DNA of 32,773 nt from a bacterium (GTDB taxonomy: Bacteria; Zixibacteria; MSB-5A5; WJJR01): contig JAKAKI010000069.1 in assembly GCA_021813505.1 (NCBI GenBank), forward strand, positions 1 to 32,773. Reading direction: 5' to 3'. Shown here in pieces: positions 7,668 through 16,773 of this stretch. Every line of letters starts with the position of its first letter. The stretch's first letter is position 1. The notes under the pieces are model-generated. The model was not told the origin of the DNA. It searched no databases and saw only the letters and a list, made by a program, of their open reading frames with translations. The position numbers and the translations under genes are program-made.

Positions 7668-8684
7668 TTAGTTGAGACGGCGTCCTACGACGTTGGCGAT
7701 TGCTGTCACCTGGTGCACGAGATCATGAAATTGTTCCGGGAACAGAGACTGCGGGCCATCCGACAGCGCGCTGTCGGGATGGGGGTGGACCTCGACCATG
7801 AGTCCATCCGCACCGACCGCGATCGACGCACAGGAGAGCGGCACTACCTTGTCACGGCGGCCGGTTCCGTGGCTCGGGTCGGCGATAATCGGCAAATGGC
7901 TGGTGCGCTGGACAAAGGGGATCGCAGACAAGTCGAGGGTGTTGCGGGTGTGATCGGCGAACGTGCGAACGCCACGCTCACACAGAATGACATTCGGATT
8001 TCCCTCGTTGACGATGTATTCGGCGGCCATGAGAAGTTCTTCGAGCGTGGCCGACATGCCCCGCTTGAGCAGCACCGGCTTGCCGGCGCGGCCGGCGCGG
8101 CGCAAAAGCGAGTAGTTTTGCATGTTACGCGCGCCGATCTGGACAAGATCGGCGTAGCGGGCCACCAGTTCGAGGGATTCGTTGTCGATGGCTTCGGTCA
8201 CAACCGGCAGCTTATGCCGTTTCCCGGCATCCGCCAGAAGTTTTAAGCCGCTCTCGCCGAGACCCTGGAAACTATAGGGCGACGTGCGGGGCTTGAATGC
8301 CCCGCCGCGCAGGATGTGAGCACCGTCATCCTTGAGGATAGCGGCAATCGTGTCGATTTGCTCGGCGGACTCCACGGCACATGGTCCCGCCATGATGACG
8401 AACCGGTCGCCGCCGACCCGGACACCACTGACATCGACGAGAGTGTCCTGCTCGTGGAACTCCCGCGAAACCAGTTTGTACGGCGCCGTCACCTGAATCA
8501 CGCGGGCGACGCCCGGCATCTGCTCGAGGCGGGAGGCGTCGACCGCGCTTTTGTTGCCGGTGATGCCGATGGCAGTACGCTGGGCACCCGGCATCGGGTG
8601 GGGGGTCAGCCCCATGGCGGAGATTTCCGCGCAGACAATCTGGACCTGAGCCGGCGTGGCGTGGCTCTCCATTACGATTAACAT
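7668..8684 (-). CDS. aroF: 3-deoxy-7-phosphoheptulonate synthase (DAHP synthase, type I beta)
   Basis: This enzyme condenses phosphoenolpyruvate and erythrose-4-phosphate, the committed step of the pathway. The first 70 or so residues form the ferredoxin-like regulatory domain of the type I-beta subgroup (MLIVMESHATPAQVQIV), which in homologues mediates inhibition by aromatic products; the barrel begins near FVIMAGPCAVES. Key motifs are GGAFKPRTSPYSFQG, IGARNMQNYSLL, KPVLLKRGM, ILCERGVRTF and IADPSHGTGRRDKV (metal and substrate ligands). The 338-residue size fits. AGGAG lies 8 bases before the ATG. It sits 51 bases downstream of argS and heads the shikimate block. Confidence 0.97.
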   Translation of the reverse strand: MLIVMESHATPAQVQIVCAEISAMGLTPHPMPGAQRTAIGITGNKSAVDASRLEQMPGVARVIQVTAPYKLVSREFHEQDTLVDVSGVRVGGDRFVIMAGPCAVESAEQIDTIAAILKDDGAHILRGGAFKPRTSPYSFQGLGESGLKLLADAGKRHKLPVVTEAIDNESLELVARYADLVQIGARNMQNYSLLRRAGRAGKPVLLKRGMSATLEELLMAAEYIVNEGNPNVILCERGVRTFADHTRNTLDLSAIPFVQRTSHLPIIADPSHGTGRRDKVVPLSCASIAVGADGLMVEVHPHPDSALSDGPQSLFPEQFHDLVHQVTAIANVVGRRLN

Positions 8685-8735
8685 GACATGACTCCTGACG
8701 TTCTATGTGAGGCGCCCAAGGGCGGCCGCGCATTC

Positions 8736-10475
8736 CTACATTCGTTTGGGGGCAGACAACCCCAGCAAATACAGCCCACTTTCGAAAACCTGGCGCAGAC
8801 AGTCCGCGAGCAGAATGCGAGACGGAGCTGCGGCCGGATCACCATCGAGTATGCGAACATTCTGATAAAACGTGTTGTATGCCTGCGCCATGTCCAGAAG
8901 CGAGGCCGCAATGATCTGCGGCTCGTACTGGCGTGCCGCCTGCCGAATCCGGCGAGGCCAGTCGGCCAGAAGAAGCAGCAACTGCCGCTCTTCGTCGGTG
9001 TGAAGGCGTCCCAGGCCGGCGTCAGCGGCACCCGGAATCGGACGGCCCCACTTCGCCATCAGGGAGCAAAGGCGCGCGTGGGTGTACTGGAGATAGGGGC
9101 CGGTGCGTCCATCGAACGAAAGTACTTCATCCCAATCGAAGTTGACATCCTTCTGCCGCTTGACCGAAAGCATCCAGAAGACCACCGCGCCAACTCCGAC
9201 CGATTCGGCCACCGCTCCGGCATCTTCGAGACCCGGATTGTGTTCGGCGATGATCTTGCGCGTGAGCTGAACCGCTTCACCGATGACATCGTCAAGGAAT
9301 ATGATGTTCCCCTTCCGGGTTGACATCATCGTGTCGGCGAATTTGACCCAGCCGAACTCGACATGCACCATGCGCTCGGCCCAGTCGTAGCCCATGCGTT
9401 TGAGCGCAGCGAACAATTGCCGGAAGTGCAATGCCTGCGCGGTGCCGACGATGTACAGGCACTGCTCGAAGTTGTAGGTTTCGTGGCGGTACTCGGCAGC
9501 GGCGAGATCGCGCGTGGCGTAGAGCGTGGCGCCGTCGGCCTTGCGCAGCAGAAGCGGCGGCTGGTCCTTTTCGCCGACATCGATCACCAGCGCCCCGTCC
9601 TCCCCGACGGTGGCCAGTCCCAGTTTCTGCAAACGATCGATCAACGGCGCCAGCCGTTCTTCATAGAACGCTTCGCCGGCATACGAGTCGAATGAGACAC
9701 CCAGCCGCTTATAGACACGATCAAACTCGGCCAGAGACAAGTCGCGGAATCGCTGCCACATGGCGCGATTGGCCGGATCGCCGTCTTCCAGCTTCTTGAA
9801 CTCCGCTCGCGCTCGCTCTTTGAGTTCGGGATGCGGCTTCTCTTCCTCATGAAACCGGACATAGATGTCAAAGAGATGCTGAATCGGCTTGGTGGCGAGA
9901 AGCTCCTCGGAGCCCCACTCGCGGAAAGCCACAATCAGGGAACCGAACTGCGTGCCCCAGTCGCCGAGGTGGTTGATGCCGGCGGTTTTGTAGCCGAGCT
10001 TTTCGAGAATGCGTTTGAGCGAATGGCCGATAACCGTCGAACGCAGATGGCCCACACCGAATGGTTTGGCGATATTCGGGTGCGAGTAATCCATGCAGAT
10101 CGTCTTGCCCGCACCCTCGGCAGAGGATCCGTACTTTGCGCCCGCTTCGGCGATGATCGGGAGCACGCTTTGAGCGACGGTGCCGGCGTCATACCAGACA
10201 TTGAAATAGCCGCTGATGGCCTGCACGCGTATGACCGATGCGGGCGCGTCAAACGAATCGGCGATTAATTCGGCCACTTTCGGAGGCGGCATCTTCAAAT
10301 CTCTCGACAACAAGAAACACGGCAGGGCGGAATCGCCGAAGCCTTTGCGATTGGGCGTCTCGTACAATTCCGCAACCTGCTCCGGCCTAAGGATCTTTCC
10401 CAGTCGCGCCAGGGCAACCGATGTGGCTTCGCACACTTCGTTGAAATAGGCTGGGATTTTCGTCTCGGACACCAT
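8736..10475 (-). CDS. argS: Arginyl-tRNA synthetase
   Basis: ArgS charges tRNA-Arg. The 579-residue protein starts with the additional N-terminal tRNA-binding domain, then the catalytic core with HPNIAKPFGVGHLRSTVIG, where the first histidine of the usual HxGH signature is glycine, and the variant second signature DTMMSTRKGNII in place of KMSKS. The C-terminal anticodon-binding domain contains YLQYTHARLCSLM and ends LLGLSAPKRM, the near-universal family terminus. An AGGGAG lies just before the ATG. It sits 16 bases after trpA and 51 before aroF, so it appears co-transcribed with the aromatic genes although its role is translation. Confidence 0.97.
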   Translation of the reverse strand: MVSETKIPAYFNEVCEATSVALARLGKILRPEQVAELYETPNRKGFGDSALPCFLLSRDLKMPPPKVAELIADSFDAPASVIRVQAISGYFNVWYDAGTVAQSVLPIIAEAGAKYGSSAEGAGKTICMDYSHPNIAKPFGVGHLRSTVIGHSLKRILEKLGYKTAGINHLGDWGTQFGSLIVAFREWGSEELLATKPIQHLFDIYVRFHEEEKPHPELKERARAEFKKLEDGDPANRAMWQRFRDLSLAEFDRVYKRLGVSFDSYAGEAFYEERLAPLIDRLQKLGLATVGEDGALVIDVGEKDQPPLLLRKADGATLYATRDLAAAEYRHETYNFEQCLYIVGTAQALHFRQLFAALKRMGYDWAERMVHVEFGWVKFADTMMSTRKGNIIFLDDVIGEAVQLTRKIIAEHNPGLEDAGAVAESVGVGAVVFWMLSVKRQKDVNFDWDEVLSFDGRTGPYLQYTHARLCSLMAKWGRPIPGAADAGLGRLHTDEERQLLLLLADWPRRIRQAARQYEPQIIAASLLDMAQAYNTFYQNVRILDGDPAAAPSRILLADCLRQVFESGLYLLGLSAPKRM

Positions 10476-10491
10476 TACTCCCTTGCGACAA

Positions 10492-11298
10492 TCATTCTGC
10501 CGCCCTCACGAGCGCGCCGATGGTCCGGCCAACACCGACTGCGGCCTGAGGCTTGGGCGATTCCCGCAGGATTCTGACCAGCGCGGAGCCCACCACAAAA
10601 CCATCGGCAAACAATTTCAACGCGCGAACATGTTCCGGCTGGGATATCCCGAAGCCGACCACATAGGGCTTCTTCGCCACCCGTCGCACCCGCCGCAGGA
10701 ACCGTCGGGTCGACTCGGACACATCGCGCCGCACGCCGGTCACTCCCGCGACAGACACACAATATGAGAACACCGTTGAGCCAGCGTCAATCAATGCGAC
10801 ACGTTCATCGGGGGTTGTGGGTGCAATCAGGAAGACATTTGCCATTCCCGCCTGCCGGGACGCACTTCTCCACTCGGCCGCCTCATCGATCGGGCAGTCC
10901 GGGACGATCGTTCCAGTGGCGCCCGCGGCGCGCGCGGCACGGGCGAACCGGGCAAATCCCATCTGGCTGATGGGATTGAGATACCCCATGAGCAAGATGG
11001 GAATCGGCAGTCGCGCACTCAGGCGCGACGTCAGTTCGAGGACACGCGGCATCGTGATCCCGCTGGCCAGTGCAATCTGTGATGAGTACTGAATCGCCGG
11101 TCCGTCCGCGAGCGGATCGGAAAACGGCATGCCGATTTCGAGCGCCCCGGCCCCGGCATCGCACGCAGCCACAGCGGCGTCGACGAATCCCGATACTGTC
11201 GGATATCCGGCCGTCAGGAAGGGGATAACGGGTTTACCGGCGGTGAAGAGGTCTCGCAGCCGGTCATCGACTGCCGTGTCCTTGCGGAACTGAGGCAC
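10492..11298 (-). CDS. trpA: Tryptophan synthase alpha chain
   Basis: TrpA splits indole-3-glycerol phosphate into glyceraldehyde-3-phosphate and indole, which is channelled to TrpB. The catalytic pair is present: Glu54 in LEIGMPFSDPLADGP and Asp65 in the same motif, and PFLTAGYP, LLMGYLNPI and the phosphate-binding VVGFGIS are typical. I chose a GTG at 11298 because GGAGG lies four bases upstream and the resulting 268 residues equal the classic length. The frame is open to another GTG at 11343, also preceded by GGAG, which would add 15 residues. It is separated from trpB by a gap filled with palindrome copy 2. Confidence 0.95.
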   Translation of the reverse strand: MPQFRKDTAVDDRLRDLFTAGKPVIPFLTAGYPTVSGFVDAAVAACDAGAGALEIGMPFSDPLADGPAIQYSSQIALASGITMPRVLELTSRLSARLPIPILLMGYLNPISQMGFARFARAARAAGATGTIVPDCPIDEAAEWRSASRQAGMANVFLIAPTTPDERVALIDAGSTVFSYCVSVAGVTGVRRDVSESTRRFLRRVRRVAKKPYVVGFGISQPEHVRALKLFADGFVVGSALVRILRESPKPQAAVGVGRTIGALVRAAE

Positions 11299-11302
11299 CT
11301 GG

Positions 11303-11307
11303 CCTCC
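11303..11307 (-). promoter_or_regulatory. Ribosome binding site deciding the trpA start
   Basis: GGAGG on the minus strand sits four bases before a GTG at 11298. It favours this codon over the more distal GTG at 11343, which has only GGAG at 6 bases. Confidence 0.5.
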
Positions 11308-11380
11308 GCGGGCGTGAGATCTCGTGGCATTGGTTCGGTTCACGGGCGGCTCCGTGGAAGGGTGGAGTCAAGCCCGACGA

Positions 11381-11451
11381 GGGAGGGCGAGGCTCCTGCC
11401 GAGCCTTTTTCGCCACGCCCTAAAATGGCTCGGCAGGAGCCTCGCCCTCCC
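11381..11451. repeat. Long palindrome family, copy 2 (trpB-trpA gap)
   Basis: Two perfect 25-base reverse-complementary arms (11381-11405 and 11427-11451) surround a 21-base loop that is the most divergent of the seven. It fills about half of the 190-odd bases between the trpB stop and the trpA start, otherwise one of the widest gaps in the trp block. Confidence 0.95.
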
Positions 11452-11491
11452 AGACCATGCGAAACGTATGCCGATGGGATGTTCGTGGTAT

Positions 11492-12772
11492 TCACTCCAT
11501 CCTCCTCGAGCGCGTGGAGATTGCGTCGGCACGTAATTCTGCTGCCGCCATGACCGTTGCCAGGTCCTTGTCGCCTCGCCCCGATAGACAAACACCGATG
11601 ATCTGGTTTGATGACAGGCGGGCAGGAAGTTTCCGGACAGCCGCCAGCGCGTGTGCGGACTCCAGGGCCGGGAGGATTCCCTCAAGCTCGGATAACGCGG
11701 TGAAGGCGGCAAGCGCCTCCTCGTCGGTCACCGAAGTGTAGGTGACCCGGCGCGAATCCTTGAGATACGAATGTTCAGGGCCGACTCCGGGATAATCGAG
11801 TCCGGCGGAAATCGAGTGGGGAACGGTGATCTGCCCATCGTCGCTCTGCAAGAGATAGCCGGCGGAACCGTGCAGGATTCCGACACGCCCCGCGCTCAGA
11901 CTGGCGGCGTGTTTTCCGGAATGCAGACCGCAGCCCGCCGCCTCGACACCCAGCATTCGGACGGATTTGTCTTTCATGAATGCGGTGAAGAATCCGAGGG
12001 CATTGGAGCCTCCACCAACACAGGCGACCAGCAGATCGGGAAGCCGGCCGATTTGCAGTTTGAACTGGGTTCGGGCTTCCTCCCCGATCACGCGTTGGAA
12101 CTGGCGCACCATGAATGGATAGGGATGCGGACCGACGACGGAACCGATGACATAGAAGGTATCATCGACGCGCGCGACCCAGTCGCGGATCGCCTCGTTT
12201 GTGGCATCCTTGAGTGTCTGCGCCCCCGACTCGACCGGAATCACGCGGGCGCCGAGCAGTTTCATACGGGCGACGTTGGGCGCCTGGCGCTCGACGTCAA
12301 TCTTGCCCATGTACACATCGCACTCGAGGCCGAATCGCGCGGCAACAGTCGCTGTCGCGACACCGTGCTGGCCGGCGCCGGTCTCCGCAATGACTCGTTT
12401 CTTGCCGCCACGGACCGCCAGCAGAATCTGGCCAAGGGTGTTGTTCAGTTTGTGCGAGCCGGTGTGATTGAGGTCCTCACGCTTGAGATAGATCCGGCCA
12501 CGGCGCCAGCGAGTGGAAAGCCGCTCGGCGAAGTAAAGCGATGTGGGGCGTCCGGCAAACTCATGCATCAAGCGCCGGTATTCTTTCTGGAAAGCTGGAT
12601 CCTTCCAGGCCTTTTCGAAATCGGCCGCAAGGCGTTCCAGAGCTGGAATCAGCGTCTCCGGAACATACCGCCCGCCGTAGGCACCGAAGCGTCCGCGACG
12701 GTCCGGGCGCGGAAGGAAAGGGGCGAGGCGATTCCCAAGATCAGACGCAGGATTGTGTTTCTTATTCACCAT
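11492..12772 (-). CDS. trpB: Tryptophan synthase beta chain
   Basis: TrpB condenses indole with serine using PLP. The 426-residue protein is of the TrpB1 type that pairs with TrpA: it has [19 protein letters not shown] near the N-terminus, the PLP lysine in [15 protein letters not shown] (Lys108), the catalytic glutamate in [15 protein letters not shown], and the phosphate-cradle [22 protein letters not shown] and [18 protein letters not shown] are further family signatures. The ATG is preceded by AAGGA at six bases and follows trpF by 9 bases. The last 15 residues, rich in Arg and Ser, extend slightly beyond the usual terminus. Confidence 0.98.
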   Translation of the reverse strand: MVNKKHNPASDLGNRLAPFLPRPDRRGRFGAYGGRYVPETLIPALERLAADFEKAWKDPAFQKEYRRLMHEFAGRPTSLYFAERLSTRWRRGRIYLKREDLNHTGSHKLNNTLGQILLAVRGGKKRVIAETGAGQHGVATATVAARFGLECDVYMGKIDVERQAPNVARMKLLGARVIPVESGAQTLKDATNEAIRDWVARVDDTFYVIGSVVGPHPYPFMVRQFQRVIGEEARTQFKLQIGRLPDLLVACVGGGSNALGFFTAFMKDKSVRMLGVEAAGCGLHSGKHAASLSAGRVGILHGSAGYLLQSDDGQITVPHSISAGLDYPGVGPEHSYLKDSRRVTYTSVTDEEALAAFTALSELEGILPALESAHALAAVRKLPARLSSNQIIGVCLSGRGDKDLATVMAAAELRADAISTRSRRME

Positions 12773-12781
12773 ACGGATTCC

Positions 12782-13423
12782 TTAGCCATCCATTCGAGTA
12801 TCGGCGGCGTGCACGGCGTTTACGAATGCGGCGATCTTGTCCGCTGATTTGAAACCCGGACTCTCCTCAACACCGGTAGAGACGTCGACTGCGAATGGAC
12901 GCACGGCCCGGATGGCATCGGCGACATTGGCTAGGTTAAGTCCACCGGCGAGCCAGACGCGCGGGAATGAACCGCCTTTTGCCAGCAGGGACCAGTCAAA
13001 TGCCCGCCCCGATCCACCTGGGAGATTCGGGTCGGCGGAGTCAAACAGATAATCAGCAACACCGTTCATCCGGTCGCCCGGCGTGGGAGGCTGATCTCCG
13101 ACTCGGATCGCGCGGATCAGAGGGATCATCTTGGCCAATGTCTGCCAATCTCCCCTTGGAAGATCTCCGCAGATTTGCGCGGCGCGCAATCCCACACAGT
13201 CGGCGGTGTCGGCTACCTCATCCGCGGTCGCCCCGACGAATACGCCGACAGATTTCACCAATGGAGACAGACAATCAATAATTTCTGTCGCCTGATCGAT
13301 GGTGACGTAGCGGGGACTCTGCGGCCAGAAAACCAATCCGATGGCATCGCATCCTGCCATCTCGGCCGCGAGCGCATCGGCCGGGCGGGTGATCCCGCAG
13401 ATTTTGATCCGTGTCCGGGGCAT
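12782..13423 (-). CDS. trpF: Phosphoribosylanthranilate isomerase
   Basis: TrpF performs the Amadori rearrangement of N-(5-phosphoribosyl)anthranilate. The 213-residue barrel begins RIKICGITRPADA, with the catalytic cysteine, continues with GLVFWPQSPRYV, and has the catalytic aspartate region and phosphate-binding end in WLAGGLNLANV and AVDVSTGVEESPGFKS. It is a stand-alone protein, not fused to TrpC as in enterics. It starts 3 bases after the trpC stop and is followed by trpB after 9 bases. Confidence 0.97.
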   Translation of the reverse strand: MPRTRIKICGITRPADALAAEMAGCDAIGLVFWPQSPRYVTIDQATEIIDCLSPLVKSVGVFVGATADEVADTADCVGLRAAQICGDLPRGDWQTLAKMIPLIRAIRVGDQPPTPGDRMNGVADYLFDSADPNLPGGSGRAFDWSLLAKGGSFPRVWLAGGLNLANVADAIRAVRPFAVDVSTGVEESPGFKSADKIAAFVNAVHAADTRMDG

Positions 13424-13426
13424 CGT

Positions 13427-14257
13427 CTACTTTGCCCCTCTCAATTGCTGCAACATCCGGGCTGGATCGTTCGAGCGAATCAGAGTTTCCCCAATGAGAA
13501 ATCCCTGGAATCCATCGGCTGCAAGTTCCTGGATTTGAGCCGGTGTCTCCAGGCCGCTTTCCGCCACGGCAATTGCACCGGGGGGGAACATCGGCACCAG
13601 CGTACGGAACCGATTCGTGTCCACTGTGAAATCATCGAGGTTGCGCGCGTTGATTCCGATCAGTTTCGGTCCCAGGGGCAGGATCTTCCGCAAGTCTTCC
13701 TCATCGTGTATTTCGAATAGCACTTCCAGCCCGGCGCCGTCCGCGGTTGCCTTCAACTCGGATAGCTGCGATCCATTCAGGATTCTCGCGATCAACAGGA
13801 TGGCATCGGCGCCTAGGGCGGCAGATTCTGAGACTTGAATTGCATCGATTATGAAGTCCTTGCGGAGGATGGGCAGGGTCACGGTGCGGCGTATCTCGGC
13901 CAGCCAGCCCGGATCACCCTGGAAGTACTTGGGCTCGGTGACGACAGAAATTGCGGCGGCGCCACCGGTTGCATAGGAAGCGGCCAGTTTGATCGGATCG
14001 AAGTCCGTGCGGAAGTCTCCCTTGGATGGAGAGGCCCTCTTGATCTCGGCAATGATTGCCGGAGCGCGTTTGGTCAGGGCTGCCAACAACGATCGCCCGG
14101 CGGGTGCTTTGACGGCTTGATTGGACCGGCACGCTGGTTGTTCGTGATGCAAACGAGCAACGCGCTCGGCGGTGGCGGCGACGATTGACTGGAGAATCGC
14201 CGGGATGGGCCGTTCACGCTGTCTGGTGAGATCGTTGGACATCGAATCGGCCATCAT
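13427..14257 (-). CDS. trpC: Indole-3-glycerol phosphate synthase
   Basis: TrpC closes the indole ring of the pathway intermediate. The barrel carries all expected catalytic residues: Glu and Lys in IIAEIKRASPSKGDF, Lys in ILRKDFIID, Glu in LFEIHDEEDL, Asn in IGINARNLDDF, Glu in AVAESGLETP and the phosphate site FLIGETLI. The start is placed at 14257, where ATGATGGCC overlaps the transporter stop in the arrangement ATGA; GAGGA lies directly before it, which would also serve the ATG three bases further in. A longer open frame to 14314 runs only through the end of the transporter gene. A third candidate start is the ATG at 14242 (MSNDLTRQ). Confidence 0.96.
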   Translation of the reverse strand: MMADSMSNDLTRQRERPIPAILQSIVAATAERVARLHHEQPACRSNQAVKAPAGRSLLAALTKRAPAIIAEIKRASPSKGDFRTDFDPIKLAASYATGGAAAISVVTEPKYFQGDPGWLAEIRRTVTLPILRKDFIIDAIQVSESAALGADAILLIARILNGSQLSELKATADGAGLEVLFEIHDEEDLRKILPLGPKLIGINARNLDDFTVDTNRFRTLVPMFPPGAIAVAESGLETPAQIQELAADGFQGFLIGETLIRSNDPARMLQQLRGAK

Positions 14258-15645
14258 TCCTCGCACGGCCGGAGCCCATCCGCTACTGAGGGCTGCCCAG
14301 CATAGACTTCGCACTTGCGGAAGTACAGGAAATAGAGCGCGCTTGAGGCCACATAGAGCCCGCTCGCAATCAAAAGCGGCATGACGTAGCCGGAATGCTC
14401 AATCATCGATCCGCCGATGGCCGCGGTCACCGCCCACGACAACGACCACGCAATCATCGACCAGCTATTGACCAATGCCCGGTCGCTCTCCCCCACTCGT
14501 TCCATCATGTAGTTGTTGGAAATCGGCACACCCATGTTCATCAACGCGCCCCGCATTAGAAACGCCATGGTCGCCAATGGCAGGTTGTGGGTGAACGCGA
14601 GGATCACCATGAATGGCAATGATGCCCATTCCGAGAAGACGATGGTTCTGACCATGCCGAAGCGGCGCGCCAGCTCCGGCCCAACGAGGACGCCGAGAAT
14701 CATCGTAGCCTGGACCAGTCCGTAGTAGACGCCGATGGTCTGCGCCGAGAGGCCGAAGCGATCCTTGAAGTACAAATTGAGAAACGGGATGATCAGTCCG
14801 GCGCCCATTCCAACCAGAAAGAACGGGAAGGTGAGCTTGAATAGGAGACGTCCCCGCGTATTCCAGAACTCGCGGAGTGGAACGCGTTTCGACCGCTGCC
14901 CCACGACGCCGCGAGGGATCTTGTAGAATGCGAATATCCCCATGACGGCAAATGAGCACCCGATCAAAAGCACAATGTGGTAGGCAGTAATCGAGGATCC
15001 GGTGACACCGATTAGGGCACTATGGAGCGAACCGGCGCCGAATTGGGTGAGCAGACCAGCGCACAGAGTCGCTGCGAAGTTCAGCGAGAAGACATGCGCG
15101 CGTTCCGATGGTGTCGAGTGATTCATCAGGAATGGTGAGCCAACCACCCGTGAAAAGGCGAGCATCCCGCCGGTTACAAACGACGCCACTAGAATGACGC
15201 CAACCTGAGGCGCCAGAGATTGCCACGCAAAGCCGACGGCGGCGCCGAGGGTCGAGAGGATCATCATGGCCCGCGCGGAAATCCGCGAAACCAGAATCGC
15301 CGCGGGAATCGCCAGGGCCACCATACCGAATGACTGGAGCGACAGGACGCGGCCGATGATTCCCTCCGGGACGCCCTGCTCCTTCAGATACAAGTTGAAG
15401 AGAAGCGAAAACGTGGACCATGCCATTCCCAGCAGGGTTGTGCCCAGCAAGAACCAGCGCGCGGGCACAGTCACCTTGCGGAAATTGTCGAGGTACACGT
15501 TGAACCAATGGCGCGTCACACCCTTGGGGTCCCCCGATAGATCGCGAGCAGGAGCCGGGTCAACGCTCCGCTGCCCGGGCTTTCCCGCCGGTCCCGAGGA
15601 TCCTGGTGATATGGTCGATGGGTGTGTCAATTCGCTCTCAAACAC
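14254..15645 (-). CDS. MFS transporter lodged between trpD and trpC
   Basis: The product has about 12 hydrophobic helices in two halves, with an MFS-like first half (WFLLGTTLLGMAWSTFSLL, then the loop ISARAMMILSTLG between helices 2 and 3) and a second half starting near LLFKLTFPFFLVGMGAGLI. It should be an inner-membrane secondary transporter. The first 50 or so residues are polar and proline/serine-rich. A GTG at 15645, 4 bases after the trpD stop, is my choice; the frame opens further to a TTG at 15687 overlapping trpD, and a shorter start near VTRHWFNVYL is possible. The stop overlaps trpC by 4 bases. Placement inside the trp genes suggests transport of tryptophan, indole or an anthranilate-type compound, but the substrate is not readable. 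Confidence 0.85.
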   Translation of the reverse strand: MFESELTHPSTISPGSSGPAGKPGQRSVDPAPARDLSGDPKGVTRHWFNVYLDNFRKVTVPARWFLLGTTLLGMAWSTFSLLFNLYLKEQGVPEGIIGRVLSLQSFGMVALAIPAAILVSRISARAMMILSTLGAAVGFAWQSLAPQVGVILVASFVTGGMLAFSRVVGSPFLMNHSTPSERAHVFSLNFAATLCAGLLTQFGAGSLHSALIGVTGSSITAYHIVLLIGCSFAVMGIFAFYKIPRGVVGQRSKRVPLREFWNTRGRLLFKLTFPFFLVGMGAGLIIPFLNLYFKDRFGLSAQTIGVYYGLVQATMILGVLVGPELARRFGMVRTIVFSEWASLPFMVILAFTHNLPLATMAFLMRGALMNMGVPISNNYMMERVGESDRALVNSWSMIAWSLSWAVTAAIGGSMIEHSGYVMPLLIASGLYVASSALYFLYFRKCEVYAGQPSVADGLRPCEE

Positions 15646-15649
15646 CGTT

Positions 15650-16666
15650 CTAGAGTTCGCCTCGCGAAGCTGCGGCGGCGGCATCAATCAGTCTGCCCAC
15701 CCGGCCATCTTTGACCGCGGCACGGGCGACGCCAATCCCCTGCCGGATGGAATCGGACTTGCCGGCGACCCAGAGCGCAGCACCGGCGTTCAGCAGGGCA
15801 ACTTCGGTCTTCGGGCCATCGGCCCCGGAGGCGATCTGCCGGATGATGGCGGCATTGCCTTCGGCGGAGTCACCTCGCAAGGCATCGACAGAGATGGCGG
15901 AAATGCCGAAGTCACTCGCATCCATGGTAAACTCGCGCACCCGACGGCTGTCCCATTCGGCGAAATGATTCACGCCGGAGGGCAACAGTTCATCGGCGCC
16001 ATCGGGACCGGAAACGACCAGGACACGTTCGGCACCGACCGAACCGAGCGCGGCCGCAATCGATGTCAGCCAGTGCCGGTCGAAGACACCGATCACCTGG
16101 CGCTTGACACGGGCGGGGTTGCACAGCGGCCCCAAAATGTTGAAGACGGTCCGCACGCCGATTTCACGCCGCGGTCCGATCGCGTGTTTCATGGCCGGAT
16201 GAAATCCCGGCGCGAAAAGGAAGGCGAAGTTTGTTTTGTGCAGCGCTCTCTTCGCTATTTCCGGTCCGGGATCGATGTTGAATCCCAGCGCCACCAGGAC
16301 ATCGGCCGATCCGCAGTTCGATGAGACGGCTCGGTTCCCGTGCTTCGCGACCGGCACATCGCAAGCCGCAACAATCAGGGCCGCCGCAGTCGAGATGTTG
16401 AAAGTGGACAACCCGTCGCCGCCGGTCCCACAGGTGTCGATGGTGTTTTCGGGAACATCATCCAGCGTCACCATCGCGCCACGCATGCCTCGGACAAAGC
16501 CGGTGATTTCCTCAGCCGTCTCCCCTTTTTGGCGCAATGCGACCAGCCACGCGGCGATTTGCGCGGGAGTCGCTTCGCCCCGCATGACAATGCCCATTGC
16601 TTCCTCGGCGCGCGCCGGATCGAGGTGCGTGTTTTCAATCGCGTGCTTGATGAATGGCTTTAGCAT
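15650..16666 (-). CDS. trpD: Anthranilate phosphoribosyltransferase
   Basis: TrpD transfers phosphoribose from PRPP to anthranilate. The 338-residue protein contains the PRPP-binding CGTGGDGLSTFNIST, the anthranilate region AKHGNRAVSSNCGSADVL, the metal-site ending KSDSIRQGIGVARAAV, and the N-terminal helical domain PARAEEAMGIVMRGEATPAQ. The ATG at 16666 is preceded by GGGAGG at 10 bases. The frame runs further upstream, but that extension only translates a short repeat hairpin (SRESGNP) and is not expected to be protein. It follows trpG by 107 bases. Confidence 0.97.
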   Translation of the reverse strand: MLKPFIKHAIENTHLDPARAEEAMGIVMRGEATPAQIAAWLVALRQKGETAEEITGFVRGMRGAMVTLDDVPENTIDTCGTGGDGLSTFNISTAAALIVAACDVPVAKHGNRAVSSNCGSADVLVALGFNIDPGPEIAKRALHKTNFAFLFAPGFHPAMKHAIGPRREIGVRTVFNILGPLCNPARVKRQVIGVFDRHWLTSIAAALGSVGAERVLVVSGPDGADELLPSGVNHFAEWDSRRVREFTMDASDFGISAISVDALRGDSAEGNAAIIRQIASGADGPKTEVALLNAGAALWVAGKSDSIRQGIGVARAAVKDGRVGRLIDAAAAASRGEL

Positions 16667-16695
16667 GGGCGACGAACCTCCCGTGTGCCGGAACA

Positions 16696-16723
16696 CTGGA
16701 TTCCCGCTTTCGCGGGAATGACG
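16696..16723. repeat. Short dispersed hairpin repeat between trpG and trpD
   Basis: On the minus strand CGTCATTCCCGCGAAAGCGG continues to GAATCCAG; the arms ATTCCCGC and GCGGGAAT (16700-16707 and 16712-16719) pair around a 4-base loop. This sequence type is known as a dispersed repeat in unrelated bacterial genomes. It is not followed by a T-run, so it is not a classical terminator. Confidence 0.8.
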
Positions 16724-16773
16724 TTTGGCAGTGCTTGGCGAATCATGGCCGAGGTATCCCAACTCCTTACTGA

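Noticed and set aside
11771-12847. Plus-strand frame of 358 codons opposite trpB
   Set aside because: Antisense to an unmistakable trpB; no domain; composition of a shadow frame.
15266-16324. Plus-strand frame of 352 codons opposite trpD and the MFS gene
   Set aside because: Antisense to two solid genes, no domain or start signal.
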